This document shows positions 1 to 8,663 of a stretch of 41,562 bases of DNA, one piece after another. The DNA comes from an uncultured Eubacteriales bacterium (GTDB lineage Bacteria; Bacillota; Clostridia; Oscillospirales; Oscillospiraceae): positions 1 through 41,562 of the forward strand of contig ONGJ01000009.1 of the NCBI GenBank assembly GCA_900317375.1. The letters run 5' to 3'. The notes under the pieces are model-generated. The model was given only the letters and a program-made list of their open reading frames with translations, ran no database searches and was not told the DNA's origin. The position numbers and the translations under genes were made by a program. The first letter of the stretch is position 1. Each line of letters starts with the position of its first letter.

Positions 1-84
1 CACGTCCAGTCATACTTTGGTCACCCGACTCTCGCACCCTATCGAGAACTTGATGATTCCAATGACCACGGTGGCAATGTTTAA
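1..84 (+). CDS. C-terminal fragment of an unidentified upstream gene (partial)
   Basis: Frame 1 is open from the first base to a TAA at 82-84 and would encode the last 27 residues of a protein entering from the left, ending in NDHGGNV. The fragment is too short to assign to a family. Frame 2 is also open, to a stop at 118-120, so the frame choice is uncertain; frame 1 is preferred only because its residues look more like coding sequence. If real, it would be the upstream member of the glycan operon that starts at 155. Confidence 0.3.
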   Translation, partial: HVQSYFGHPTLAPYRELDDSNDHGGNV

Positions 85-154
85 TTGCCGGAGTAATAAT
101 ACCCTGAAAAGAGAGCCTTAAAGAAACGTAAATATCTGATTGTGGGAAAAGGAA

Positions 155-1666
155 ATGAATTGGATTCAGAATGACAAAAGAATCACTATTAGAACAATGC
201 TGTTTTTTCTTGTCGTTTTTGCCGTGGTGTGGCTGCTGACATCGCTGACGCCGCTGATAGCGGATGATTATAATTATGCATTTACCTGGGCAGATGAAGG
301 AATCGGCAGAATTGATAACTTCTATCTGATTTATACCTCTATGCAGAGTCATCGCATGTGGACACATGGACGTGTGTTTGCACAAGGCTGGGTGTCACTC
401 TTTATGATGTGGCCCAAGCATGTTTTCAACCTTGCAAATGCTGCGGTTCTTACCTCGCTGCTCGTAGCGGTTTATCATTTTTTTCTGCGCTCTCAGGTGG
501 GGCAGCCTCTTCTTTCAACAGCTGTGGTGGGGATGCTGTATTGGATCTGTATGCCTGCTTATGGTCAGGTGTTTCTTTGGCTGGATGGTTCCTGCAACTA
601 TTCCTGGGGGGGTGCTTTTGGATTCCTCCTTATTGAAATGACACAATCTGCGAGAAAAACACGGTTCAGAATGCTGTATACAATTCTGCTAATGCCGTTT
701 TCTTTTGTGGTCGGAGCTTGGTCAGAACATATTTCCTTTGCGGTATTAGTGGTTCTGTTTCTTCTTTGGCTCTCCGAATGGGTTTGTGAGAAGCATCTGC
801 CTGTGCACTCAGGATTAATCCTGTTTAGCGGCTGTGGGGGATATCTTTTTCTGATGCTGGCACCGTCTATGCTGCCAAGCATATTGAAATACCGTGCAAA
901 AGAGGCCGCCGGGGGGTATGCTTATAGTCTCCTTTCCCTCATCGAACAACATTGGTGGCTAATCCCAATCGTTTTAACTACAGTGTTGATTACGGTATTG
1001 TTCCTGTGCAACATCCGGGGAAGACGTAAGCAATTGATGATGCTTTCTGAATTAACGTGCTGGGTTGTTGCCGGCACTGCACTGATCTGCGGATTTTTGG
1101 ATGCTTACCGCGGCGGATTCTTTGGCTTCATGTCATCAACCCCTTTCGGATTCCTGACACTCCTTGCCCTCTTTCTGGGCGGCCTGAAGAGGGCTTTGAA
1201 ATACCATGTAAACGCCTTAACTGTCCTGAATGCTGTTTTTCTTGCAGTCGGCGGCATCAGTGGATTAGTTTTGTTTGTATTTGCAATGTATTTTCCGGCG
1301 AGAAGCTTCTGTGCCCCTGTTCTATTTATGGGAATTGCGGCAGTGCTGCTTTGGTCAGCGGTGAAACAGAAAGAGCCGCAGGAAAATAGATTGATCATCA
1401 GTCTTGCAGTTGCTTTTGCCATTTTCTTTTCCGCAGGACTATTTGATATTCTTTCGGTCCACCGGCAGGCGATGAAGCGAAAAGCAGATATTCGACAGGC
1501 GCAGCTGACGGACGGTATCCTTGTCGCGGAACCTTACCGTGTTTGGACAAAATACAGTGCTCAATACGGACTCCTTGATCTGGCGCCGGGTGAAAGCTGG
1601 CCGAATGACTATGTAAAGGAGTATTACCGACTCAGGGAAATCATAGTAGTCCCTACGGAAGAATAA
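155..1666 (+). CDS. DUF6056-family polytopic membrane protein (copy 1)
   Basis: Hydrophobic protein of about 503 residues with many membrane segments, probably a GT-C-like envelope enzyme acting on lipid-linked sugars. This role is inferred; DUF6056 has no established reaction that I know of. Diagnostic features seen are an early ADDY motif after the first membrane helix (the kind of acidic pair GT-C enzymes place in their first external loop), HGR, KHVFNLANA, and PAYGQVFLWLDGS. The same motifs occur in the minus-strand paralogue at 7266-8621, and both C-termini carry a WPN...YY segment. The start at ATG 155 is preferred over TTG 140 because a GGG/AAAAGGA purine run lies before it and nothing resembling a ribosome site precedes 140. 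The next gene starts 2 bp after the stop, so they are surely co-transcribed. Confidence 0.8.
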   Translation: MNWIQNDKRITIRTMLFFLVVFAVVWLLTSLTPLIADDYNYAFTWADEGIGRIDNFYLIYTSMQSHRMWTHGRVFAQGWVSLFMMWPKHVFNLANAAVLTSLLVAVYHFFLRSQVGQPLLSTAVVGMLYWICMPAYGQVFLWLDGSCNYSWGGAFGFLLIEMTQSARKTRFRMLYTILLMPFSFVVGAWSEHISFAVLVVLFLLWLSEWVCEKHLPVHSGLILFSGCGGYLFLMLAPSMLPSILKYRAKEAAGGYAYSLLSLIEQHWWLIPIVLTTVLITVLFLCNIRGRRKQLMMLSELTCWVVAGTALICGFLDAYRGGFFGFMSSTPFGFLTLLALFLGGLKRALKYHVNALTVLNAVFLAVGGISGLVLFVFAMYFPARSFCAPVLFMGIAAVLLWSAVKQKEPQENRLIISLAVAFAIFFSAGLFDILSVHRQAMKRKADIRQAQLTDGILVAEPYRVWTKYSAQYGLLDLAPGESWPNDYVKEYYRLREIIVVPTEE

Positions 1667-1668
1667 GC

Positions 1669-4419
1669 ATGAGAAAAGCAATAGTGCCCAAGAAGATACT
1701 GCTGCCATTGTCATTTTTCCTGCCCTTTTTGCTGCTGATGGCTGAGTTCGCCATCCAGGGAATTTCCCCGTTTGGCGAAAGAAGTCTTGCCATATTAGAT
1801 GCGAAAGAGCAGTATATCAGTTTTTCTGCATTTCTGGCGGATATACTCAGGAGCGGAGATAGTCTGCGCTATTCCTGGAAACTGCTGCTTGGCGGGCCAA
1901 TGGCAGGCCTGCTCGGCTATTATCTGGCCAGTCCTTTTGAATTGTTGTTTCTGCTGTTCCCGGAAGAAGAGTATCTAGCTGCCTATGATATCGTAATTGT
2001 TCTGAAACTGGCGCTTTCAGGGCTTACGATGGCACTTTGGCTGAAAGGAAAAAAGGGCATTCAGCCTTCATCACTGTTGCTTTCAACAGCATATGCACTC
2101 AGCGGATTTACAATTGTACTCGGTTGGTGCGTTATGTGGCTGGACTCAGTCTATATGCTCCCGCTTATTGCCTTGGGACTGGACAGAATCGCTGAAGGGA
2201 AACGACCGTTCCTTTATACGATCAGCCTTGGAGTTGCCATAATCTTTAATTATTATACCGGATACATGCTTTGCATTTTTTCCGTATTATATTACATCTA
2301 TCTGCGACTTTGCGGAAATCAAGGGCGCCTGATCAGAGAGGATGGAATCTTCTGTATCGGATCCCTTACAGCGGCGTTACTTGCTGCCGGTATGCTTTTT
2401 CCGGTTGCTGCGGCCATGCAGGGAAGCGCCGACCTATCGTTTGCAGACGCGGTCAGGGAATATACCTATCCAGCCATCAAAAGGCTGTACCAGTGCATTT
2501 TGCCGGGCTTGTCCGCAGAAACGGTTGACGGAATCATACTGCCGACATTGCTGTGTGTTGGCGTTTTATGGCTTGGCCTTCTCTGCCTGACCTTCCGGGC
2601 TTGCTTGAAAGAGACTCTGACGCCGCGCTGCCGGTTGTTTTGGATTCTTATCTTTTTTCTGGCCGTAGAACTATGGCACGGGTTCATTGACAGTACCGTA
2701 ATCAGTGAGGAATACGGCCAGGACCCTTCGGGAACCTGGGGTATCTATAAGCTTTTCTTCGGTGAAGCGGATGTTGAGGAAATCTATTCCGGAGGGCCTA
2801 ATGTCTATGTCGGTCCGCTCCTCCTCCTGCTGAGCTGCCTGTACTTTTCGCTGGGCGGAGTGAGCAAAAAACAGAAGGGTGCAGCGGCAGTTGTTCTACT
2901 GGTCTATTACCTGTCCTTTACGCTTCATTTTCCGAATAGGGTCTGGCACTTACTGGCCAATAATCACATGTTTGGCTTTCGCTATTCTTTTTCCTTTTCC
3001 TTCTTTCTGATAGCCTTTGCGGGAGAGTGCTGGTGGAAAAGAGACACACTGGATAGAAGAAAAACACTGCTTGCGGCTTCCATTCTGCTGGTTGTCTGCG
3101 GATTGTGCTTTTTTGCCCGGCGAAATACAGCCGATGCCAGTGAGATGCTGGTCGATATGCTGCTGCTCGTAGTTGCCGGCGGAGCACTGTTTCTTTACTG
3201 TTCAGTCCAACGCCGTGCTTTGGCGGTGCTCTGTATTTTGATTCAGACAGCTGCGATGCTATGGACGGTCAATGGTAATTATCGTCAGCAGGCCGAAAAT
3301 GCGCTTGACCGGGAAGCGTATCTGATAATCAAACGGGAGGCGGACAAACGAATCCAAAAAGTCAGCGAGCTTGACAGTGGTTTGTTCCGAGTGAGAGATA
3401 CGAAAGAATGGCTTAATATGAACGACCCTCTGCAGTTTGGGTTCCTGGGGGTAAGCGGTTTTAGTTCGTCGGAACGGGCGGATACGACTTCATTTATGAG
3501 CCGTATTGGGGCATATTCCATGACCAGCCGGTTCAGCGATGGCAGAAGAGGCTTGAGCCGGGCGGCTGACGCCTTGCTGGGTGTCCGTTATCTGTTTTCT
3601 CCTTATGCGGATTATCATGAGATCTGCCCCGGAATCTATCGAAATCCCTATGCACTGGACTTGGCTTATATTGCGCCGAATACCGCAGATACGGGAGATG
3701 TGTCTAATAATGCGGCAGAGACCATAAATTCACTTTTTGCTGCTTTCGGATTTGGCGCTGTATATTCTGCGCTTGATCCTTTGGAAGAACAGAGAACGGA
3801 GTATGAATCGTTTTATCATTACGATATTCCCAAGGAGGGGTATTTCTATCTTCAGTTCGGATCTAGCGTTCCCGCGATGACGGAAATCAGAACAGACCGA
3901 ACGCTCTATACGATCTCACGGGAAGACGGAGATTATTACGGAAACATGCTTTACCCCCTGGGAAAGCTTTCAAAAGGGGCATCTCTTCAGATCCGGACTG
4001 AGGATGGAGACGGATTGGCAACCGAGGTGCTGCTGTACAGCGAGAATAGCAGCGTTTTGGAAGCTGTCCGCAGAAAAACAGAAGAATACCCGGTGGAAAT
4101 CGAGTTCCTGAGAGATGATCATCTGCGGATCTCAGCAGATGCTCCCACGGATGAAAGCGTCTTGATTGTTTCAATACCGGCTGACAAAGAATGGCGTGTA
4201 ACGGTTGACGGAGCAGAAACCGATGCGGAGACGGATTTTGGCATATTTCTTGCCGTACCCATGATGAAGGGTAGCCATGTAATTAATCTGCAGTATAGCC
4301 CCCGGGAGCTTGGGATTGGGCTTGTCGTAAGCTGCCTGACAATTATGGGAATAGCAGCGTATGCCGCGTTGGACAGGAACATCTCAAAAAAATCGGTGCA
4401 CATTGGAAAGAACGGGTGA
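1669..4419 (+). CDS. YfhO-family membrane protein
   Basis: 916-residue protein with about a dozen membrane helices, a soluble domain of roughly 280 residues toward the C-terminus, and a last helix just before the end. The N-terminal part, with DAKEQYI after the first helix and GGPMAG...GYYLASP, is typical of the YfhO family. In Bacillus and Listeria, YfhO proteins are tied to glycosylation of lipoteichoic acid on the outer face of the membrane, probably as GT-C-type transferases using undecaprenyl-phosphate sugars. A comparable role here is inference; the acceptor polymer is unknown. It sits 2 bp after the DUF6056 gene and 3 bp before the O-antigen-ligase-like gene. The length is normal for the family. 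Confidence 0.85.
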   Translation: MRKAIVPKKILLPLSFFLPFLLLMAEFAIQGISPFGERSLAILDAKEQYISFSAFLADILRSGDSLRYSWKLLLGGPMAGLLGYYLASPFELLFLLFPEEEYLAAYDIVIVLKLALSGLTMALWLKGKKGIQPSSLLLSTAYALSGFTIVLGWCVMWLDSVYMLPLIALGLDRIAEGKRPFLYTISLGVAIIFNYYTGYMLCIFSVLYYIYLRLCGNQGRLIREDGIFCIGSLTAALLAAGMLFPVAAAMQGSADLSFADAVREYTYPAIKRLYQCILPGLSAETVDGIILPTLLCVGVLWLGLLCLTFRACLKETLTPRCRLFWILIFFLAVELWHGFIDSTVISEEYGQDPSGTWGIYKLFFGEADVEEIYSGGPNVYVGPLLLLLSCLYFSLGGVSKKQKGAAAVVLLVYYLSFTLHFPNRVWHLLANNHMFGFRYSFSFSFFLIAFAGECWWKRDTLDRRKTLLAASILLVVCGLCFFARRNTADASEMLVDMLLLVVAGGALFLYCSVQRRALAVLCILIQTAAMLWTVNGNYRQQAENALDREAYLIIKREADKRIQKVSELDSGLFRVRDTKEWLNMNDPLQFGFLGVSGFSSSERADTTSFMSRIGAYSMTSRFSDGRRGLSRAADALLGVRYLFSPYADYHEICPGIYRNPYALDLAYIAPNTADTGDVSNNAAETINSLFAAFGFGAVYSALDPLEEQRTEYESFYHYDIPKEGYFYLQFGSSVPAMTEIRTDRTLYTISREDGDYYGNMLYPLGKLSKGASLQIRTEDGDGLATEVLLYSENSSVLEAVRRKTEEYPVEIEFLRDDHLRISADAPTDESVLIVSIPADKEWRVTVDGAETDAETDFGIFLAVPMMKGSHVINLQYSPRELGIGLVVSCLTIMGIAAYAALDRNISKKSVHIGKNG

Positions 4420-4422
4420 AAA

Positions 4423-5841
4423 ATGCAGCTGTTGAAGGATAAGAGAACCGCGTGTGCGATGTTCTGCATCATCTTTTTGATATACTATCTGCTTTCTCCG
4501 GTAAACCATTACCTTGCGGAGGCAATCAGTGAGGGCGTTTGGTATCGTTTTTCTGCTCCGCTTCTGCTGGGCGTGATCCTCTGCATGCAGATCCGAAAGG
4601 GAAAAGCGTTCTGGGCTTTGTTAGCCTATTGGTGCTGGGTTCTGCTCACGCGCGTGTTAAACGGGGATCCTGCCCTTACCGGAAATCTCTCCGTTCTGAC
4701 GGAACTGAGCCTGATGCTGCTGCTGTTTGCGCCAGGCTTTCTGCTCGATAAAGAGCAGAGGTGGCGGTTTTTTCTTATTGTGTCATGGCTGATTGTTTTG
4801 TTTTACTTTGTCCTGGGTGCGATGACAGTTTACTCTGCGGCCGCAGATCAGTTTCTATTGAACCCGATTGACGAGTATGGAATCGGGTATGTAAGCCCGT
4901 ATTATAAGGAGAGAATTGAGATCCTGAGCATGCAGCCCAATATAGCGGCAGGGGAATTCCTCTTCTCGTTCTGTTTTCTGATTATTCTCTCTTTCCAGTA
5001 CAAGTCTGTTCCCGCACGCGTCTTTTTTGTACTTGCGGGGCTGGTGGATGCCATCGTCATTGCGCTGACGATCAGCCGAAATGGACAAACTTTCTTTTCT
5101 GCCGCGCTGGGAATGACAGCGGGCTTCATGCTCTTCCAGCATTTGAAGACAAAACGCCTTTCTGTCAGGATTCTGACTTTCTTCCTGTCAACACTGGTAG
5201 TTGCCTTGATTGCCTATCAGGTATTTGAACCGCTGCGCTATGGGGTATGGTTGCTTAGAAAAGAGACAGCATCGGTCACACAAGTGCAGGCTGAAAAGGA
5301 GCCGATTCCCAGACAACAGACCTTAAAAGCCTCAGAATCCGTCCATGATGTGACCGAAGAATACCACGGGGACAACAGAGAATATCTGGAAAGCGGCAGA
5401 AAACAGATTTTCTGGAGTGCCTTGAAAAGTCTGGAAAAGGAGCCAATCCGCCTTCTAATTGGTTGCAGCTATGAGCATAAGATGGATGTTTCCCATGAAC
5501 TGATCCAGGAATGGGCACACCATTTCCACAATATGTTTCTAGAGATTATCAATCTTTTTGGAATTCCCGGCTTGCTTCTGGTTCTCTGGTTCTATTGGAT
5601 TCTTATGAAAGCAATCTGGCGGATTGTTTTTCTTGAGGGAGTATCCGACTGTCCGAAACAGCTTCTCTTTATCCCAATTTTGGTGATCAGCGGGTATTAT
5701 ATGCTGGAGGCTGGCCTGTTTACGGCGATGGACCTTCGATCTGCTGAATTCTTCTTCCTGAGTGGGACATTGATGGGGGTTGAGACAGAATGCGAGCACA
5801 GAATTGAAAGAAGGAAAACACAACAAGTATGGGAGCGATGA
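4423..5841 (+). CDS. O-antigen ligase/polymerase-like membrane protein
   Basis: 472-residue polytopic protein. Features resembling the O-antigen ligase (Wzy/WaaL-like) family are the order of helices, a central MQPNIAAGEFLF segment, ISRNGQ followed by a membrane helix (the family often has SRSG/SRGA here), a long external loop at about residues 285-370, and HHFHNMFLEIINLFGIPGL near the end, where these enzymes carry a conserved H...HN.FLE motif. Such proteins polymerise or transfer lipid-linked glycans outside the membrane. Substrate and acceptor cannot be read from sequence. The stop overlaps the region just before the next gene's ribosome site, so this is a member of the four-gene plus-strand operon. 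Confidence 0.72.
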   Translation: MQLLKDKRTACAMFCIIFLIYYLLSPVNHYLAEAISEGVWYRFSAPLLLGVILCMQIRKGKAFWALLAYWCWVLLTRVLNGDPALTGNLSVLTELSLMLLLFAPGFLLDKEQRWRFFLIVSWLIVLFYFVLGAMTVYSAAADQFLLNPIDEYGIGYVSPYYKERIEILSMQPNIAAGEFLFSFCFLIILSFQYKSVPARVFFVLAGLVDAIVIALTISRNGQTFFSAALGMTAGFMLFQHLKTKRLSVRILTFFLSTLVVALIAYQVFEPLRYGVWLLRKETASVTQVQAEKEPIPRQQTLKASESVHDVTEEYHGDNREYLESGRKQIFWSALKSLEKEPIRLLIGCSYEHKMDVSHELIQEWAHHFHNMFLEIINLFGIPGLLLVLWFYWILMKAIWRIVFLEGVSDCPKQLLFIPILVISGYYMLEAGLFTAMDLRSAEFFFLSGTLMGVETECEHRIERRKTQQVWER

Positions 5842-5845
5842 ACTT

Positions 5846-7303
5846 ATGAACTTTCAAACTTCCATGCGACGGATTGTTCTTGCCATCCTGCTTATACTGC
5901 TCGGAACAGGCATTTTTGTAGGCACCGTGGGGAACCTTTGGCACAAATCCTATCTGGCAGCCTTGCTCCTGGCGTCTTTTCTTTTTATTGTTATCCTTAT
6001 CCTTATCCTGTATCGCAGAAATATGCTGCAATACTCCTGGCTGGAAAAACAGAACCCAATGAAGGTTTGCCTGTTGCTGGCGTTGTTCAACCTGCTTGTG
6101 AACGGGATCTGGGTTTTCACCTTTCAACCGATTCAGGCACCGGATTATCAGACATTCTTTGAGGCTGCGTCGGATCTAGTCGTCGGTCGCCCACTTGCGG
6201 GCAAAGATTATATTGCTTTGTTTCCGCACATTTTGGGTTATGCTGCCTTTCTCAGCATTTTTCTGCGTTTTTTCGGAGAGAGCGTCTTGACGGCAGCGCT
6301 GCTGAATGTTTTCCTGACAGTCCTTTCCGGCATCTTCCTGTATCAAATTTGCCTGAGATACTTTGGGAAAAAAGCTGCCTTCATTTCAAACCTGCTCTGG
6401 ATTCTCTGCCCTTCTAAGCTCCTGTACAACACAATGTCGCTTTCCGAGCCGCTTTATACCTGCCTTCTCCTTCTGTTTTTCCTTTTGGCCTCCGAAACCG
6501 TAGATGCTGTCTCAATGGAGGAGAGAATCGGCCGGGCAACCGCTTCCGGCTTTGTGGCTGGGTTAACGCTTGCGATGATCAATGCTGCTCGGCCTATTGG
6601 TGTTATTCCGATTCTTGCTTATCTGCTTTGGCTGCTTTTCCTTTCCGACCGGAAGAGTATTCAGGATCGGAAAAAGACGGTTTTTCTTTTTACCTTAATA
6701 GTTCTCGCGGCATACTTTTCAGCTGGCAGCCTCTGGAAATCCTATGCGGCTGCCCGACTGGAACAGGCACCTCCGTCTGTACCGGGCTACAGCATATATG
6801 TGGGTTTTAATCCCAAGACGCAGGGATCTTATGCAGATGAAGACATGGAGCTGCTTCAAAGCCGGTATTTCGGTGAGTACGACCGGAATGCCGAGGCGAC
6901 TCAACAGAGCATGCTCCGGAGCGCGAAAGGCAGAATATCAGATAATAAAAACAACATTCCGAGCCTGATGATCCATAAGCTCGGAACGCTGCTTGGCCAC
7001 GACGAAGGCGGCGCCTATTATTCAAAAGAGAGTATGTCGCCCGGACAGTATACACTATGGTGTGTTATAAGCAATGTCTGGTATTACCTGATCTGTCTGA
7101 TGGCAGCCGCCGGCTGTGTAAGGCTCTGGAAAACAGACCGCTGCGACAGCATGATGATGATTCCCCTCTGCATCATTGGCATTATCCTTGCACAGCTGAT
7201 GGTTGAGGTCGCAGCTCGTTATCATTACTGTTTGATCCCGATGCTGATTCTTCTTGCGGCTTCGTTTACTCCACGTTCTCATTCTGCGGGTCGTGTCCGA
7301 TAA
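5846..7303 (+). CDS. GT39/PMT-like membrane glycosyltransferase
   Basis: 485-residue multi-spanning protein resembling the GT39/ArnT-like group of GT-C transferases that take sugars from polyprenyl phosphate. Seen: an APDYQTF segment after the second helix, matching the acidic first-loop position expected for catalysis; LSEPLY in the middle; and VEVAARYHY near the last helices, a common ending in clostridial members. The frame is open from 5780, but ATG 5846 has GGGAG about 10 bases upstream and avoids a 62-bp overlap with the previous gene, so it is the better start. The last 38 bp overlap the 3' end of the minus-strand DUF6056 gene. Sugar and acceptor are unknown. Confidence 0.75.
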   Translation: MNFQTSMRRIVLAILLILLGTGIFVGTVGNLWHKSYLAALLLASFLFIVILILILYRRNMLQYSWLEKQNPMKVCLLLALFNLLVNGIWVFTFQPIQAPDYQTFFEAASDLVVGRPLAGKDYIALFPHILGYAAFLSIFLRFFGESVLTAALLNVFLTVLSGIFLYQICLRYFGKKAAFISNLLWILCPSKLLYNTMSLSEPLYTCLLLLFFLLASETVDAVSMEERIGRATASGFVAGLTLAMINAARPIGVIPILAYLLWLLFLSDRKSIQDRKKTVFLFTLIVLAAYFSAGSLWKSYAAARLEQAPPSVPGYSIYVGFNPKTQGSYADEDMELLQSRYFGEYDRNAEATQQSMLRSAKGRISDNKNNIPSLMIHKLGTLLGHDEGGAYYSKESMSPGQYTLWCVISNVWYYLICLMAAAGCVRLWKTDRCDSMMMIPLCIIGIILAQLMVEVAARYHYCLIPMLILLAASFTPRSHSAGRVR

Positions 7304-8621
7304 CCCGTGCTACACCATAGTATTTGGCCATACCAGTATTCGGCCAGGTATCGGGGTTTTCCAGATCCAAATCCTTCAGATAGCGCACACCGCTGTATTC
7401 TGTAGAACCATAAATAATATCTAAGGTGATCTCTTGTTTCCCTTGTAAGATCTGTTCGGCTGCAGAGAGGTCCCGTTCCCGGGACCGGGAATAAACGGCG
7501 TGAATGTCGAAGACTCCGATGACAAAGGAAAACAAAAAACAGACCGTCAGGGCACCGATGGCGGCTTTGCAGATTGCATGTGCAGGGGAGTCAAACAGAC
7601 CGGCGGTAAGCACCAGACAGGCGACAATGAGAAGAAATGATGTTGTACACATGCATCGGTAGGGCTGAAAAACTGCCGCAATCAGAACGTAGTGTGCTGC
7701 GATGCTTCCCAGCGCAAAACCGATGGATACAACGGTCTGCTGATGGGAAAGCTGATAGACAGCAGCCAGAACAATCAGCGCGCCCCACATCACCCACAGC
7801 AGACCTAGGCTGCCTCTCAGCATTTCTGTGTGTTTGGGAATTACGCTGATCAGGTCGTGAAGAGAAGAGGCGCCAGCTTTATTCATCTGTTCGGCAGGCA
7901 TGAGTATCATACAGAGATAACCGGCAATGGCAATTATAATGGGGAGCCAGAGCCGGTTTTTCCTATCCTTTTTCCGTAACAGTCCTGCAATAAGAAAACC
8001 TGTAGCCAGCAATATGCCGGTCAGGCTGGTAATCTCGGAGTACATCCCGAAAAGAAAGGCAAAAACAAGGAAAAGGATCTGAAGACACCATGTGCGGGGA
8101 ATACGGAAAAAACGGCCTTCTTCACCCAAGTATAATGCAAGATACGGACGAAGGAAAACAAAAAGAAAACCCAGCGCCCAGAGATAATTGAGCGATCCGT
8201 CCTGCCAGAGTGTCACTTGGCCGAAAACAGGCACAAAAACCCAGTAGAGCATGGCCGTCGCAAGAAAAAGCACGGTGTTGTATTTTTTGCCATAATTACA
8301 GATTCGGTATCCGGAATAGATCACAAACAGAAACATCAGGGCGTTGGCCAGGTTGAAGACGGCCTTTGGTACCATCAGGAATGCCTGCTCCAGCGTGTGT
8401 GCAACAACACGCCCGTTCACTTTGAAGCAGTGCTGATACATGGACTGAATCAGACCGGAAATGGTTCGTACCCTTGTACCGTCAGCATAACTGTACATAT
8501 AACCGTAGTCATCCACAAGATACGGCGTCATGCAGTTGAGTACGAACATCACGATAAAAACCGCGGTCATGGCAATCAGCAGGCCGCATCGTGATGAATT
8601 AAACTTTTTAATTCGATCCAT
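7266..8621 (-). CDS. DUF6056-family polytopic membrane protein (copy 2)
   Basis: 451-residue paralogue of the protein at 155-1666. Shared elements are VDDY after the first helix, NGR, KAVFNLANA, VFGQVTLWQDGSLNY, and a C-terminal WPN...YYG segment. It is about 50 residues shorter, mainly in the loops of the second half. Start ATG 8621 is well supported by AGGAGG about seven bases upstream. It is the last gene of the minus-strand set, 42 bp after capA, and its 3' end overlaps the opposing glycosyltransferase gene. As with copy 1, an extracytoplasmic sugar-transfer role is inferred from the GT-C-like layout and the neighbours, not known. Confidence 0.8.
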   Translation of the reverse strand: MDRIKKFNSSRCGLLIAMTAVFIVMFVLNCMTPYLVDDYGYMYSYADGTRVRTISGLIQSMYQHCFKVNGRVVAHTLEQAFLMVPKAVFNLANALMFLFVIYSGYRICNYGKKYNTVLFLATAMLYWVFVPVFGQVTLWQDGSLNYLWALGFLFVFLRPYLALYLGEEGRFFRIPRTWCLQILFLVFAFLFGMYSEITSLTGILLATGFLIAGLLRKKDRKNRLWLPIIIAIAGYLCMILMPAEQMNKAGASSLHDLISVIPKHTEMLRGSLGLLWVMWGALIVLAAVYQLSHQQTVVSIGFALGSIAAHYVLIAAVFQPYRCMCTTSFLLIVACLVLTAGLFDSPAHAICKAAIGALTVCFLFSFVIGVFDIHAVYSRSRERDLSAAEQILQGKQEITLDIIYGSTEYSGVRYLKDLDLENPDTWPNTGMAKYYGVARVIGHDPQNENVE

Positions 8622-8663
8622 CGATTACGCCTCCTGAATCTTAAATGATAATCTGCCCCTGTA

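Noticed and set aside
664..684. A sequence in the first DUF6056 gene resembling the twin promoter (CAGAATGCTG...ACAAT)
   Set aside because: It lacks the TTGCA and GATTTG parts, the spacing is wrong and it lies within coding sequence; taken as chance.
7287..7307. Small inverted repeat CGGGT/ACCCG at the converging gene ends
   Set aside because: Only five pairs and no T-tract on either strand, too weak to call a terminator.
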